Assembly: GCF_040436345.1 (NCBI RefSeq)
Contig: NC_133215.1
Coordinates: 25,347,806-25,411,805, forward strand
Length of the DNA: 64,000 nucleotides
Direction: 5' to 3'
Source of the DNA: Pagrus major
Lineage: Eukaryota; Chordata; Actinopteri; Spariformes; Sparidae
Position numbers and translations under genes: made by a program. The notes under the pieces are model-generated. The model was not told the DNA's origin and made no database searches. It saw only the letters and a list, made by a program, of their open reading frames with translations. Positions 26,207 to 36,802 of the stretch are shown piece by piece. Position 1 is the first letter of the stretch; each line of letters starts with the position of its first letter.

Positions 26207-29200
26207 TTACTGATCTGATGGAGCGCCTCCTGTTGGCACTGATGGTCTGGTCCTCTTGGAGGCAGATTCCTCCACAGCAAAAGTGTAGTTATACTGAAAA
26301 AAACAAAACAAAAAACAAAGTGAGTATATTCTTTGTTGAGAAAAGTTTATGTTTGTAATTTAAGGCTGAGTTGGGAGTCAAATGTGACCCTACCTCATTT
26401 TCAATGTCTTGGAGAGACTTAATGCGAATGTTGTTTAACTGAGAGTTCAGTTGAAGAGTCTAAGAGAGAAAGATGACAAAGAGAAACAGATGTGACACAA
26501 CGAGAAATAAACTGAGGCAAAAAAACCCAACTCATTTGTAAATGAATCCATAACTTAAGTATTGATGAAAATGTCATACCGTGCTGTTTGCCTGGATATC
26601 AAACTTTGGGTGGAGGCTAAAGGGAACTCCATCTAGAGCTGCAGGGAGTGAAGGTAGGTAACAGTTTAGTGGGCTGCCCTCAGTGACAAATAGTAATAAG
26701 CTCCTGTGTGTGAGGAGAGACTAGGAGTACCTGTGATACCCTGGAAACTGCTGTCAGCGGGTTTGTCCGAGTTGTCCTTGTTGTTGAGGCTGTGGCGTCT
26801 CTGACTCAGTTTGTTCGGTGGCAGTCTAGGAGGAGGGTTGCTATGGAGACAAATAGATAAATATTAGGGCTGCACAATTAATGGAAATATAACCGAAATC
26901 GCAATATGACCAAGTGCAATATCCAAATCGCAAGAAGCCTTTTTATTAAGGTAAAGTGTGTGACGAAACAGGATTATAATGATGAACTGTAGTGCTGCAG
27001 AGATGTCTTGGCCAACAAATCTTGTTCTCCAGGTGTAAGAAAAAATGTTTGTTTGGCACAGACCCTAACTAATGTCATCATCGTGATGGATTTTTTTTTT
27101 AATGATTAAGTTGATGATGATTTACTATAACTATATCATGCAGCCCTAATAAATATTAACACCACAAGCAAACAAGTCCTTTTACTTTAATATCTCATCG
27201 TACAGTTTGCTTTAGTTTATTCTTACTTTCATTTTTCCTTTTATAATGCTAAATGTTGTTTATGTATGTTAGTGGACGCCATTTCTAAACCAACATTAGC
27301 TACGGTTTTCTTTCTGTTAGCGGAGTGGAGAGAGGCACTGAGACACAGCACTCCAGAATCAGCATTAAACAAGTCAGACTTGTATAGGCTACCGAGAGAG
27401 ACAGGGAAGGTCTCATATTTCACGTCACCTCACAATCCTTTCACATATGGCCAATAAAAAAGTGGTAACATTTTTACATAAAGCCCCTTTAAACATCTGT
27501 GTACCAGAAGAGCCGTGACATGTTCCCCAATAAATGATTCAATTAAAATATTAAAATGCACTTTCGGACTTCTCTCTATTACTAAGTACTGTACCTGGGT
27601 CTGAGGGGCAGAGGAGCAGAGGGCTGCTCCAGTGAGAGTCCGCGGAAGTCCAGACTGACACTGCGGGGCTTGGCTTGAGGCACGGGGCTTGTGAAATAGC
27701 CCTTTCTGCACCACAGCACGTAGCCATGGATGTCTCTGGGGAAAAGGCACATTTAATAATACATTAACAACTGTTTAATTACCATTCAATGTACTGAATG
27801 CACAGTTGAAAGCAAGTGATCATGTGAAAACAGACCACTATGTTATGGGATTTAAGAAATGCCTTCATAAAAGAGATTCAAATGAAATATTTGTATATGT
27901 GAATGCCACCAACCCCACGTATGTGTGGTGCTGCAACATCATTTTGCTTTTGGCTGTCAGTTTAATATCCAACACAGCTGTGTCCACACTGCCCACTGGG
28001 GCGACACGCACACACACACGCTTCTTCTTCGAAACAGTGGCCCCTGAACACACAAACACACACATAAATACAGATCATGTCCATCAGACTGAAAAATTAA
28101 ATCAGCAGAGAGTAAATAGGACATCAAATATCAGGAGGGACTCAAATATCAGGTGTGTGTATAAACACCTGTCTCTGTGTACAGTATGTGTGTGGATCCA
28201 ATTTTAGCTTTAAGACAATAAAGACAAGAATGTACATGTGTGCATGTACTTACTCGCTTCAAGGTGCTCTGCTATATAGCAATAACCATGAGGAATAGAT
28301 TCCTTGTCAGAAATGAGCTGAATGTCTGTCACTACCATACCACCTGCCAAGTCCTGGAGAGAAAGAGAGACACAGTTCGAAGAAGGAAGACAGGAAGGAC
28401 AAGAGCAGAGAACAAAGGACAGACATGATGTATCATCTGTGTGTATTGTATCTCTGTCCGTTACCTTGCTGTAACAGAGGTAATATCCAGACTTCATCCC
28501 AAAGCTGCGTGTAAAGTTCGCTGCTGCTCCGTCTTCTGTGATGCTGATCTGCAGAAGAAAAAGGCGACGGTTAGATACACCCCATATGACAAGGGATAGA
28601 CCGATTATTTGCCTGGCCGATTATCAGATCTGATATTCAGCATTTTTCCAATTATCTGAAAAATTGTCTGTTCTGTTTATTAGCTATTTGTCTTTATTCT
28701 ACATTCTGTTTCCAGTTACATGTCTTTTATTTTACAACAGATTGCCGATAGAATTAATGAATTACCTCCACCAAGGAAGCTTGTCTGTTTGTTGGTTTGT
28801 CAGCAGGATTACAGAAAAACTACTGAGCAGATTTCCACTTAACTTGGATGGAGGATGTTTCTCGCTCCAGAAAAGACACCATTAACTTTTGGTGCGGATC
28901 TGATAAAGGGACGTATCCATGTATTTTTCCTTTAACATTTTTGCAAATTTCTCATGGAACAATGTACAGAAAAAAGCAAGTGATTTTACGTGGTTGGTAT
29001 CTATGAGTGAGCACAATTTGATGTGGATACAAGTAAAAATCTGGATCTAGTGGATTTAATTATAGGCTTGATGGAATTAAAGGGGGCGGTTGGGCCTTGG
29101 TGGAGGTATGCGCTCTACTGAGTGCCATTCTTGTTTAACATTGCACTGCTTTGGCTCTGATGCAGCCTCCCTCTGTGGCCTCACTCAATGTCCTGCCCAC

Positions 29201-30590
29201 AACACTATCAGATTGGTTACACATCATGAGTAATAGCCAATCAACACAGGATACTCTGAATCTGCAAAGTAACGAGTAATTTAAGTTATTTTATTTAAGT
29301 TAAATAAATGTAGTGGAGTAAAAAGTATTATATTTGCCTCCAAAATGTAGTGGAGTGGAGGTATGAAGTAGCAGAAAATGGAAATACTAAAACTACTACT
29401 GTTTCTGAGTAAAGCATTCTTAGTTATATTCCATCACCGGTTATTCTAAATTTTGACACTGAGATTTTAATTTTAACCACAAATGTTTATCTGTTCCAAA
29501 TATTGATTATCGATCTCACTGCTTCTGTATCGTTGTTTTAAAAAAACAAATAATAATAATATAACCAGTCGAGGTTCTTAGTGGTGGTTTAAGTTAAGTT
29601 GGGCTTTTATCTCTTTGGTGACACTTCACTTTACTTAACTATTCTTCATCATCTTCTCTTTAGCAAGGCACTACTCCCGTGTACTGCAGTCAAATTCATC
29701 CTGGCCAACAGTGTGTAGTTATTCATCAGAAACAGACAGTGCTCAAGAAAAAAACCCAAATGTGTTCAGTCCACTTGAAGTCAAGATGAAAGCTGAGTGT
29801 TAGCTGGGTCAAACACTGAGTTTGAATTCAGATCCAATGGGTACAATTATGACTTGGATTAGCATTAACTAGCTGGTCATGAAGCTATTCATTATAGTGC
29901 TCGAGTGAAACAGGCTCTCTCAAATTCAGTGGCTACACAACGTCCTCTTGTGTCCGGATCGTTAGAGAAGACAGTTTACAGCACTGTTAAACAACCACTC
30001 GGTTTCTAAAGGTCAAGTTTCCAACTCATCCAAACACATCTGTCCTACTTAAGATTTCCAACAACATTTGAGTGACTGCAAACACAGCTGCGCCTTCTGT
30101 AGCCCCTCTGTAAGCTGTCTTTAAATTAAAGACTTTACTTCAAGTAAAGATTGGTTATGGCTCCACCATGGGCCTTTAAGGTTGTCAGCTCTAATTATAC
30201 TCTCACACAACTTTAACACAGACGGAAACTGTTTGTGGTCACCCTGGAGTAAAATATGGAAATACCTGGTTCCTATTTTTTTGTAGGTTTAGCATGGACC
30301 CTGTACACGCCAGACAATTTGACTGTCATAACAGGAAAAGCACATTTAGATGAGACTGTTCCAGGGCTCTGATGAGCTGATGCTCACGCACACATTTGAC
30401 AAGTCAAAATGTCTGCCGTGAAAAGGTCCATTGCTACTCCAATGGCAACTATGTACTTTTGTTTATGGATGAGTGTACATTTCATCCCTGTTCCTACCAG
30501 GTTAAAATCTTTGGGGCAGGTGCCGGTGTTGGAGGTCCACGCCACTGCCGTGATTGGCCGGGCGCCTCCCCCACGCTCCATCAAAGACAT
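26207..30590 (-). CDS. mvb12a: ESCRT-I subunit MVB12A (MABP and UMA domains), complete
   Basis: There are nine coding exons: 30590-30498, 28548-28465, 28353-28254, 28043-27914, 27735-27595, 26840-26731, 26638-26580, 26459-26394 and 26293-26207. Phases agree throughout, totalling 870 nt and 289 aa (human about 273). The MABP domain spans roughly residues 10-155, with [46 protein letters not shown] and the basic strand [14 protein letters not shown] Pro/Ser-rich linker (exons 5-6) leads to the C-terminal UMA domain ([13 protein letters not shown], then [19 protein letters not shown]), which in this family docks on ESCRT-I. Known role: a regulatory ESCRT-I subunit at endosomes, in sorting ubiquitinated receptors into multivesicular bodies. 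The exon 4 donor is GTTGGT, weaker than the others but needed for phase. The first in-frame ATG is the first codon of the exon at 30590; a further upstream exon may extend the protein. Confidence 0.95.
26865..27148. mobile_element. hAT-type MITE with perfect 8-bp target duplication
   Basis: This 284-bp element in mvb12a intron 6 has termini TAGGGCTGCA and TGCAGCCCTA, a perfect 10-bp inverted repeat. It is flanked on both sides by ATAAATAT (26857-26864 and 27149-27156), the 8-bp duplication expected for hAT transposition. The interior is non-coding. Confidence 0.9.
28765..29133 (+). repeat. Interspersed repeat, unclassified (copy B)
   Basis: The second copy of the family at 1-266, and more complete. 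It runs from CCTCCACCAAGGAAGCTTGT to GGCCTTGGTGGAGGTATGCG and CTCTACTGAGTGCC. It lies in mvb12a intron 1. Just upstream, 28596-28690 carries AGGGATAGACCGATTAT and GGCCGATTATCAG, resembling the end of another common fish element. The rest of this intron (29134-30497) is unremarkable. Confidence 0.6.
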
Positions 30591-31309
30591 CTGGGGAAGA
30601 GAAAAAAGTAAACAAGGATGGTTCATGGCGTCTGGAAGGGAGGACAACATAAATGTTGAATTCAAACTTCAGATCTTCCATCAGTCTTGTCATTGCCAGA
30701 GGAGGTTGTTATAAAAATCACACACTGTGTTAGCAGACATTCTCATGATCTGTCATTCTGGTGTGTGTGTGCTTGTGTGTATGAATGTGCTTTCTCTGCG
30801 ACTTACTGGCAATGTGAGAACCAACTTGCTGTCTGACGCACAAAGGTGAACAGGCTCTCATTCATTCTAAGAATTCATGTTATCCCTGAGCTACATTGTG
30901 AAGGACAGAAAGATCCTGTTCAGTCTAAACAGTCATGTTATCTCTATAGAGAGGAAATATTTAGTGCAGGAATTCAGCCCTAACTACAGCAGTGAAGTGG
31001 CAGTTCATACTGAGGAGCTTTGCATTTCCATTTTAAAGCACGCCGTCTTGGTAGAAAAAAGTGTCTGTTAATATGGAGAAAATCCTCTATCATGGTATAT
31101 ATAATTTTTTATTACATGTCGAAACATAATACATTTTTCTGGCATATTCATTTGAAATAAGCAGGCAAGAGTATATTTTTCAGGCAGAGCCCAAACATTA
31201 CATATATGACAATAGAGATTTACCGATAGCTGAACTTTGTGTAACGGCAGATACAGAGAATGGATCTAATATCAGCTGGTAAAACATTATGCATGTTATT
31301 TTTTTGTAT

Positions 31310-31675
31310 TTAAAGGAGCGCTGTGTCGTTTTGTGGAACAAATTTTAATCAGAAGAGAGAGATCTTCATTGAATGATTTTTTATGCCAAACAAACTAAAT
31401 AAACAAACTCTCTTTGTTTTCATGACTGAATAAACAAACTGACCTTAAAGGACAACACATTTCATACTGTTGTACTTTGTTTATAGTTGGCGGACCCTGC
31501 CACCTTTCTAGCTTCAAACAGTGTTATTGGGACCTTATTTTCCTCTGAGAACAGCTTGTTTATGCAGTTATGGAAAAGTAAATATTTCTGAGTTTGTATT
31601 ATTACCTCATTAATATTGTTAATATAAAAAATCTGAGTTTGAATTTGGTCTCCAAAACTACATAGTGCCCCTTTA
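31310..31675 (+). mobile_element. TTAAAGG-ended MITE (copy 3)
   Basis: Nearly full length: it starts TTAAAGGAGCGCTGTGTCGT, contains GGCGGACCCTGCCACC and CTGAGAACAGCTTGTTTAT, and ends CATAGTGCCCCTTTA. It lies in the mvb12a intron between the distal 5' exon and the first certain coding exon. Confidence 0.85.
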
Positions 31676-31839
31676 GCAGCTGTATACTTCTAACCCTGTA
31701 TGGATGTTATGTTATGAATTATCAAGAAGTTACACAATTCACTTGTTGTTTGTGTATATTGGCCACTTGTGCAGTAAAAATCTGTTAAGTTGCATACAGG
31801 TGTACGGGATGCTGCTGGAAAGTAGCGGGGTCTCCTTTC

Positions 31840-31840
<1 letters not shown>

Positions 31841-31871
<31 letters not shown>
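31841..31871. repeat. (AAT)n microsatellite
   Basis: About ten pure AAT units in the mvb12a upstream intron. Confidence 0.95.
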
Positions 31872-31874
<3 letters not shown>

Positions 31875-32834
31875 GATGTGGTATTAAATCAGTGCATATA
31901 CTTGTGCACTCACTGATACAGATTCCAGCGTTTTAGGCAGTATCAGAGGATTTTCCAATACTGGTATCAGTATCAGAACAACCCTACCTTACAAATCAAA
32001 GTGTAACACTAAAGTGATAAGATGAAATCATATAAAAATCTACAGCATCAAAGGTACAGCAAAATCTCAGATGACAGACACATTTATATCGTCTCATGGA
32101 GTCTTATCATATGCCCTAAAATACCTCTAGTCAAACCTGTTGCTGTGGCCTGAAGCTTTTGTGGCTCCTGTAAAAAATAAAGAAGCATCTACACTGTGCC
32201 TTGCCAAAAAGCTTCATGTTACATGGTGTTTGACTTGACTTGATAATGAAATACCCAGAAACTGACTATTGTCCTCAGCTTTCACTCGAAAATACTCAGA
32301 AAAAATAATTCAGAGTTTGACTTACATATTTTAATGAACATGTTCAAATGCCAGAAACGACTGAGTAAAGTGTGAAATCTGGAGTGAGGGTAGATGTGAG
32401 ATTTATCTATTCACACACTTACCTTCACTTACATACGTAAAACATATTGTTGTTTTGTAGGCTCTATTTTTGTAACAAGGGTGGACATTCACTACCAAAC
32501 ACATACAGGTAGCTTCAATAAACACTGGACGAGCTTTGACAGTTTTACTGCTTTACCAGCAACTCTGGCATAAACTTTATCAAACTTCCATCTTTCTGGA
32601 CAAATTTACATGTAATGTTGCAGAGTTGTTTAAAAGAAAACCAGAGTGAATTATTAAACCTATTAATAAACACTGGTTATGAGTCATTTTCCATGTACTT
32701 CTATGACAAGCCGAGCTTAGCTGACAATAGTGGCGACTGTTCCATTGACAAAACTTCACTGCTTCCTGTTCAAAATAAGCTTATGTCATTTTATTTCATG
32801 AACACACTTATCTGTAAGTTAAATACATACTTAC

Positions 32835-33023
32835 TTTGTCTATGTGTTCGCGTCTGTCTCTTCGAGGGGACACGGTTTGGCAGGCGAACAGCTTCTTAGT
32901 CAAAAGCCGAAACTTCTTGGTCTTCCTTCTCAAAGCAGGAAGTGCTGAATCCATTCTGACTCCAACTCCCATCAAACCCTGGGGCAACACGTCAGAGTTA
33001 AGCGCTCACTCGATTCTGACCAC
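32835..33023 (-). CDS. mvb12a: Distal 5' exon of mvb12a, open in frame (5' UTR or N-terminal extension)
   Basis: On the minus strand an open frame with two possible ATGs runs into a consensus donor GTAAGT at 32834 in phase 0. It contains MDSALPALRRKTKKFRLL, then RRDRREHIDK. The next exon (30590) begins exactly with ATG in the same frame, so joining the two gives an uninterrupted basic N-terminal extension of about 40-47 residues ahead of MSLMERGGG. The mammalian protein as I know it lacks such an extension, so this may simply be a 5' UTR exon that happens to be open. A YY1 motif at 33024 marks the probable start-site region. Confidence 0.5.
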
Positions 33024-33034
33024 AAGATGGCGGC
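33024..33034 (+). promoter_or_regulatory. mvb12a: YY1 motif at the presumed mvb12a promoter
   Basis: AAGATGGCGGC matches the YY1 site commonly found near start sites of housekeeping genes. It lies about 190 bp upstream (minus-strand sense) of a consensus splice donor, as expected for a first exon. Confidence 0.5.
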
Positions 33035-33076
33035 ATTACAACAGTGAAGGAAGGAACAGTTTACCAACCTCATGGC

Positions 33077-33134
33077 CTCTTCTTCTTCTTCTTCTTCTTC
33101 TTCTTCTTCTTCTTCTTCTTCTTCTTCTTCTTCA
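33077..33134. repeat. (TTC)n microsatellite
   Basis: About 19 TTC units just upstream of the mvb12a first exon. The complementary frame encodes a poly-Glu shadow. Confidence 0.95.
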
Positions 33135-33289
33135 AATAGTCCATTTGATCTTCTGGATATTTTTAACAAAAGTTTTTTGTTAGATAATGTACTAAAAATA
33201 ATAATGGAAGACATTAAGATGTAGCTCGTTATTTTTGCTTGTTCACTAATACAGTGGCAATTAGGCTATATAGCAAATATAACCCAAGA

Positions 33290-33470
33290 CAAAAATCAGT
33301 AAAACCTGAATAAAACAATGATAAAAAGAAAACCTGAATAAACAAAGATAAACAGAAATAAAAACCTGAATAAAACAAAGATAAAAATAAATAAAACCTG
33401 AATAAAAACAAAGATAGGCCTTAAAATGAATAAGAACAAAATAAAAAAAGATAAAAACATTGAATACAAA
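33290..33470. repeat. AT-rich minisatellite, unit about AAAACCTGAATAAAACAAAGATA
   Basis: Imperfect tandem units recur five or more times between 33290 and 33470 (AACCTGAATAAA followed by CAAAGATAAA), with drifting spacing. Confidence 0.75.
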
Positions 33471-33634
33471 CAGGCTTAAATACAAAGCCTACAATACTAT
33501 ACAAGTATGTTTTGAGATGTGATTTAAAAATGACAGAAGGGTAATGAAAAGGGTATAAGATGGGAGAAATGGGGTTTTAAAAGGGCAAGAAGGAGATGTC
33601 TGGCAAGGAAAACTAATTAGGCACGCACACACAC

Positions 33635-33670
<36 letters not shown>

Positions 33671-34060
33671 CTGATTTAAAGGATAGTGATACGTTATATT
33701 TTATTTATATATAATCCGACAATAAATTGATCGCACTAACAAGTGAAGCACTGCATGTGTTGCCAAAACCTGATGTGGTTTGTTCCTCTGCCACAGTCCT
33801 CCATTGTTGTGTAATTTAAAACACATCAATGAGCCACAACAGTGCACAGGCTGACATGTTCCTTCATTACCATAAACATTAGCAGCACTGAGCAGTTCAA
33901 TCAATACTCCGTCCTGCTGCCATGAATACTAAGGAAAGCAAATGCGTTCAAAATAGGGAACAAATGCACTATTTACTCTTAAATGAATAGTTTTAGCTTT
34001 GCTCGGCTGTTTTAGGAAACTACTTTGCCCTTTTACATAATGAAATCAAATACTTTGGTC

Positions 34061-34164
<104 letters not shown>

Positions 34165-36169
34165 ATCTCTAGCAGGAACCAATGGGCATAGAGCAGAGTG
34201 CCTCAGAGAAGGTAGGGAACACAATAAGCATTGAGGACACCATAAGTTTTTGTCTTTTCATGCCTGGTTGACAAAAACAAATATAGTGTAATCATACTTA
34301 TTCCTGAATGTGCTCTTTAAATGTAAACATGTAAACATAAAATAATAATCTCTAAAGCAGCAGCAGTGAGGTCAAAATCTGAAGACTCTGATCTTCTTCC
34401 TCCTCCCATGGTGAATGTTTTCTGGGATGTTTGCATCTGTTTTAAGTTTATAAGTAAGTAACCCATTAAAAAAACAAAAAAAAACAAAAAAAACAATCAC
34501 CTATAAATAGAAATCACTCTTAATCTTTGTTTATTATTTTCCTCATTCAACACAGAGGCCGCTGCACACACAGGCTCTCTCCATCTGCAGAATTCGGTTC
34601 AATATGTTGTTTGGAATAAGGCCCTTTGTTAGCTACGCTCACAGACACAGGGACTCATCTTAATCCACTTTAATGTTATGTGTACATGTGTGAAACTGAG
34701 ACACTTGATTGGAGCTTCCAGAGGTGCTCACGTCCCTGTTGGCATGGCAACATGCAGAGCAGACCACAGGGGGTGGTTGTAGGGGGGGAGCGGGTGGACT
34801 GTTCCATCTCTGTGGAAATGGAAATCAGTGTTTATTGAGAGCATTTAGCTTTATTGGCTGATTGGCCAATTAATGAGGATGAGCCAGCTGTAATCTGCTG
34901 AGACTGAAGCAAGAGGGAGAGGAGGCAAATTGCCAGTGAGTGCTTCAGTGTGTGTCTGCATGCCTGCACATCTGCGTGTCTGCTCGCTGGGGGAGCATGC
35001 AGCTGCCTGTGTGTGAGTGATAGTAAATATGAGAGTGATAGACTGAGTGAGAGAGCATGTTCAGCGACTCTGGCACTTCCTACTATGATTCATTCATCTT
35101 TTCCATCGAGTCAGCCTCCTGCCTAGAGTGAAGGAAGCAGAAACACATGCACTGCACTCATGTACAGACATAAAAAACCCCACACTTCTCAGCAGCATTA
35201 CATCTCAAACACACTGAATTGATTTGACAAAATGCTATTTTATCACCACACATACACATACTCATGCACATACATATACACATGCACAGGGCTTTCAGAA
35301 AAAAAGGGCACAGGGTTATATTCAACCAATGGGATGAACACATTTAAATGAAATATATTTAAAAGAAATATTGCAGAAACAGTTATATCTATGGAGGCCT
35401 GAGAGAAAGAATGTATAGTGAATATATTAGTAAAAAAAGATTAGTGTTAAATATTGTCACCAGTGACGCCATAGTGATGAAGTTAACGTTTCTGCAGCCA
35501 CCTTTATAAAGTTTATTCAATCTTTACATCAACAAATAAAACACCGATCTGCATCAGGCTGAAGTACAATTGCAATTTGGGAACTAATTGTACAAAAATA
35601 TTCAGATTTTTTTAATAGTATTTTCAAACGTAAGCTGACATATCATCATTACTGTCACCTATTAAAACAGGTTTGCATGATGGTTAAAGCTGAAATTGAT
35701 AAAACATAACACCTTGAAGGACTATAATCTCATCACAGACAGTACTCCTCAGCAGTGGTGGACTCAGGCTGTCTGAGGGGCAGGGGAGAGGAAAATAAAA
35801 AGGGCACCAGCTCCATGTGTTGGGACACCAGCATGCAGAAAGTCGTGATGCATTTACGGGGAAACACTTCCAAACCCTGGTGTTGATTAAAATGGTTTTA
35901 CTACGTGTCCAGTATAGTTACTACACTGCTGTAATTAAAAACACAAAGTGAACCATTTAGAGGCAAGTAGAGGCCAGCTAATCTTCTACCATATAGGGCG
36001 AGTCCCAAGGCCTAAACCATGGAGTCAACATTGGGGGGGACCAAATTTCTCTCTTATATATATATACCTTTTTTTTCTTTTTACCACAATGATAATGCAT
36101 TGCGTTACATGTTATTACATTGTATTACTTGTGTGGGCACTGGGCAGGAGGGCCTTCACTGCTCTCTTC

Positions 36170-36802
36170 TCATCCTGTCTTCCCTTGCCAAGCTCCTGTG
36201 GTCCTATATTCTCCTCTCTCTTTTCCTCTCTCTTGCTCTCCCGTCATCTCCTCTCCTCTCCTCTCCTCTCCAGTCAAGTCAATTCAATTAAATTCAATTT
36301 GACTCAAATTTGTTTTATTGTCATGAATGTTGTGAGAACTATATTGCCAAAGCATCAGGAATACATGAAACAAAACAAATACAACCCACAGAACCAAATA
36401 AAATAAAAATGAAAAAAGTATGTATGTGTGCTTATGTCCTCCTCTCCTCTTCCTTTCCTCCTCCTCCTGTCCTCTCTCCTTCTCTATCCTCTACCCTCTT
36501 CTCCTTTCCTCCTCTACCCTCTCTTCTCCTCCTCTATACTCACCCCTCTCCTCCTCCTCTCTCCTCTCCTCCATCATCTCCCCCTCCTCTCCTCTCTCCT
36601 CCTTCTCCTCCTCTGTCCTCTCCCCTCTCACATCCTCTCCTCCTTCTCTCCTCCTCCTCTCCCCTCTCCTCCTCTCTCTCTCTCTTCTCCTCCTCTCTCC
36701 TATCCTCTCCCCTATCCTCTCCTCTCTCCTATCCTTTCTTCTCTCCTCTCCTCTCTCCTCTCCTCTCTGCTATCCTCTCCTCACCTCTCCCCTCTCCTCT
36801 AC
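36170..36802. repeat. CTCCT-type polypyrimidine tract
   Basis: The plus strand is almost pure C/T at 36421-36802, with repeating CTCCTCT and CTCTC units, and again at about 36170-36272. The gap (36273-36420) holds TTTGTTTTATTGTCATGA and TTGCCAAAGCA, resembling a retroelement 3' tail. The tract lies immediately after the transposase stop codon. All plus-strand frames in it are spurious Ser/Leu/Pro runs. Mirror-symmetric purine:pyrimidine DNA of this length can form triplex structures. Confidence 0.9.

Larger units (their letters stand above)
31205..31987. repeat. Degenerate ACCGATA/GGTATCAGTATC repeat interrupted by a MITE and (AAT)n
   Basis: The left part (GATTTACCGATAGCTGAAC, about 31212) and the right part (TACTGGTATCAGTATCAGAA, about 31960) look like the two ends of a degenerate fish repeat. 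Between them sit MITE copy 3 (31310-31675) and a (AAT)n tract (31841-31871). Nesting is inferred from order. The limits are approximate. Confidence 0.35.
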
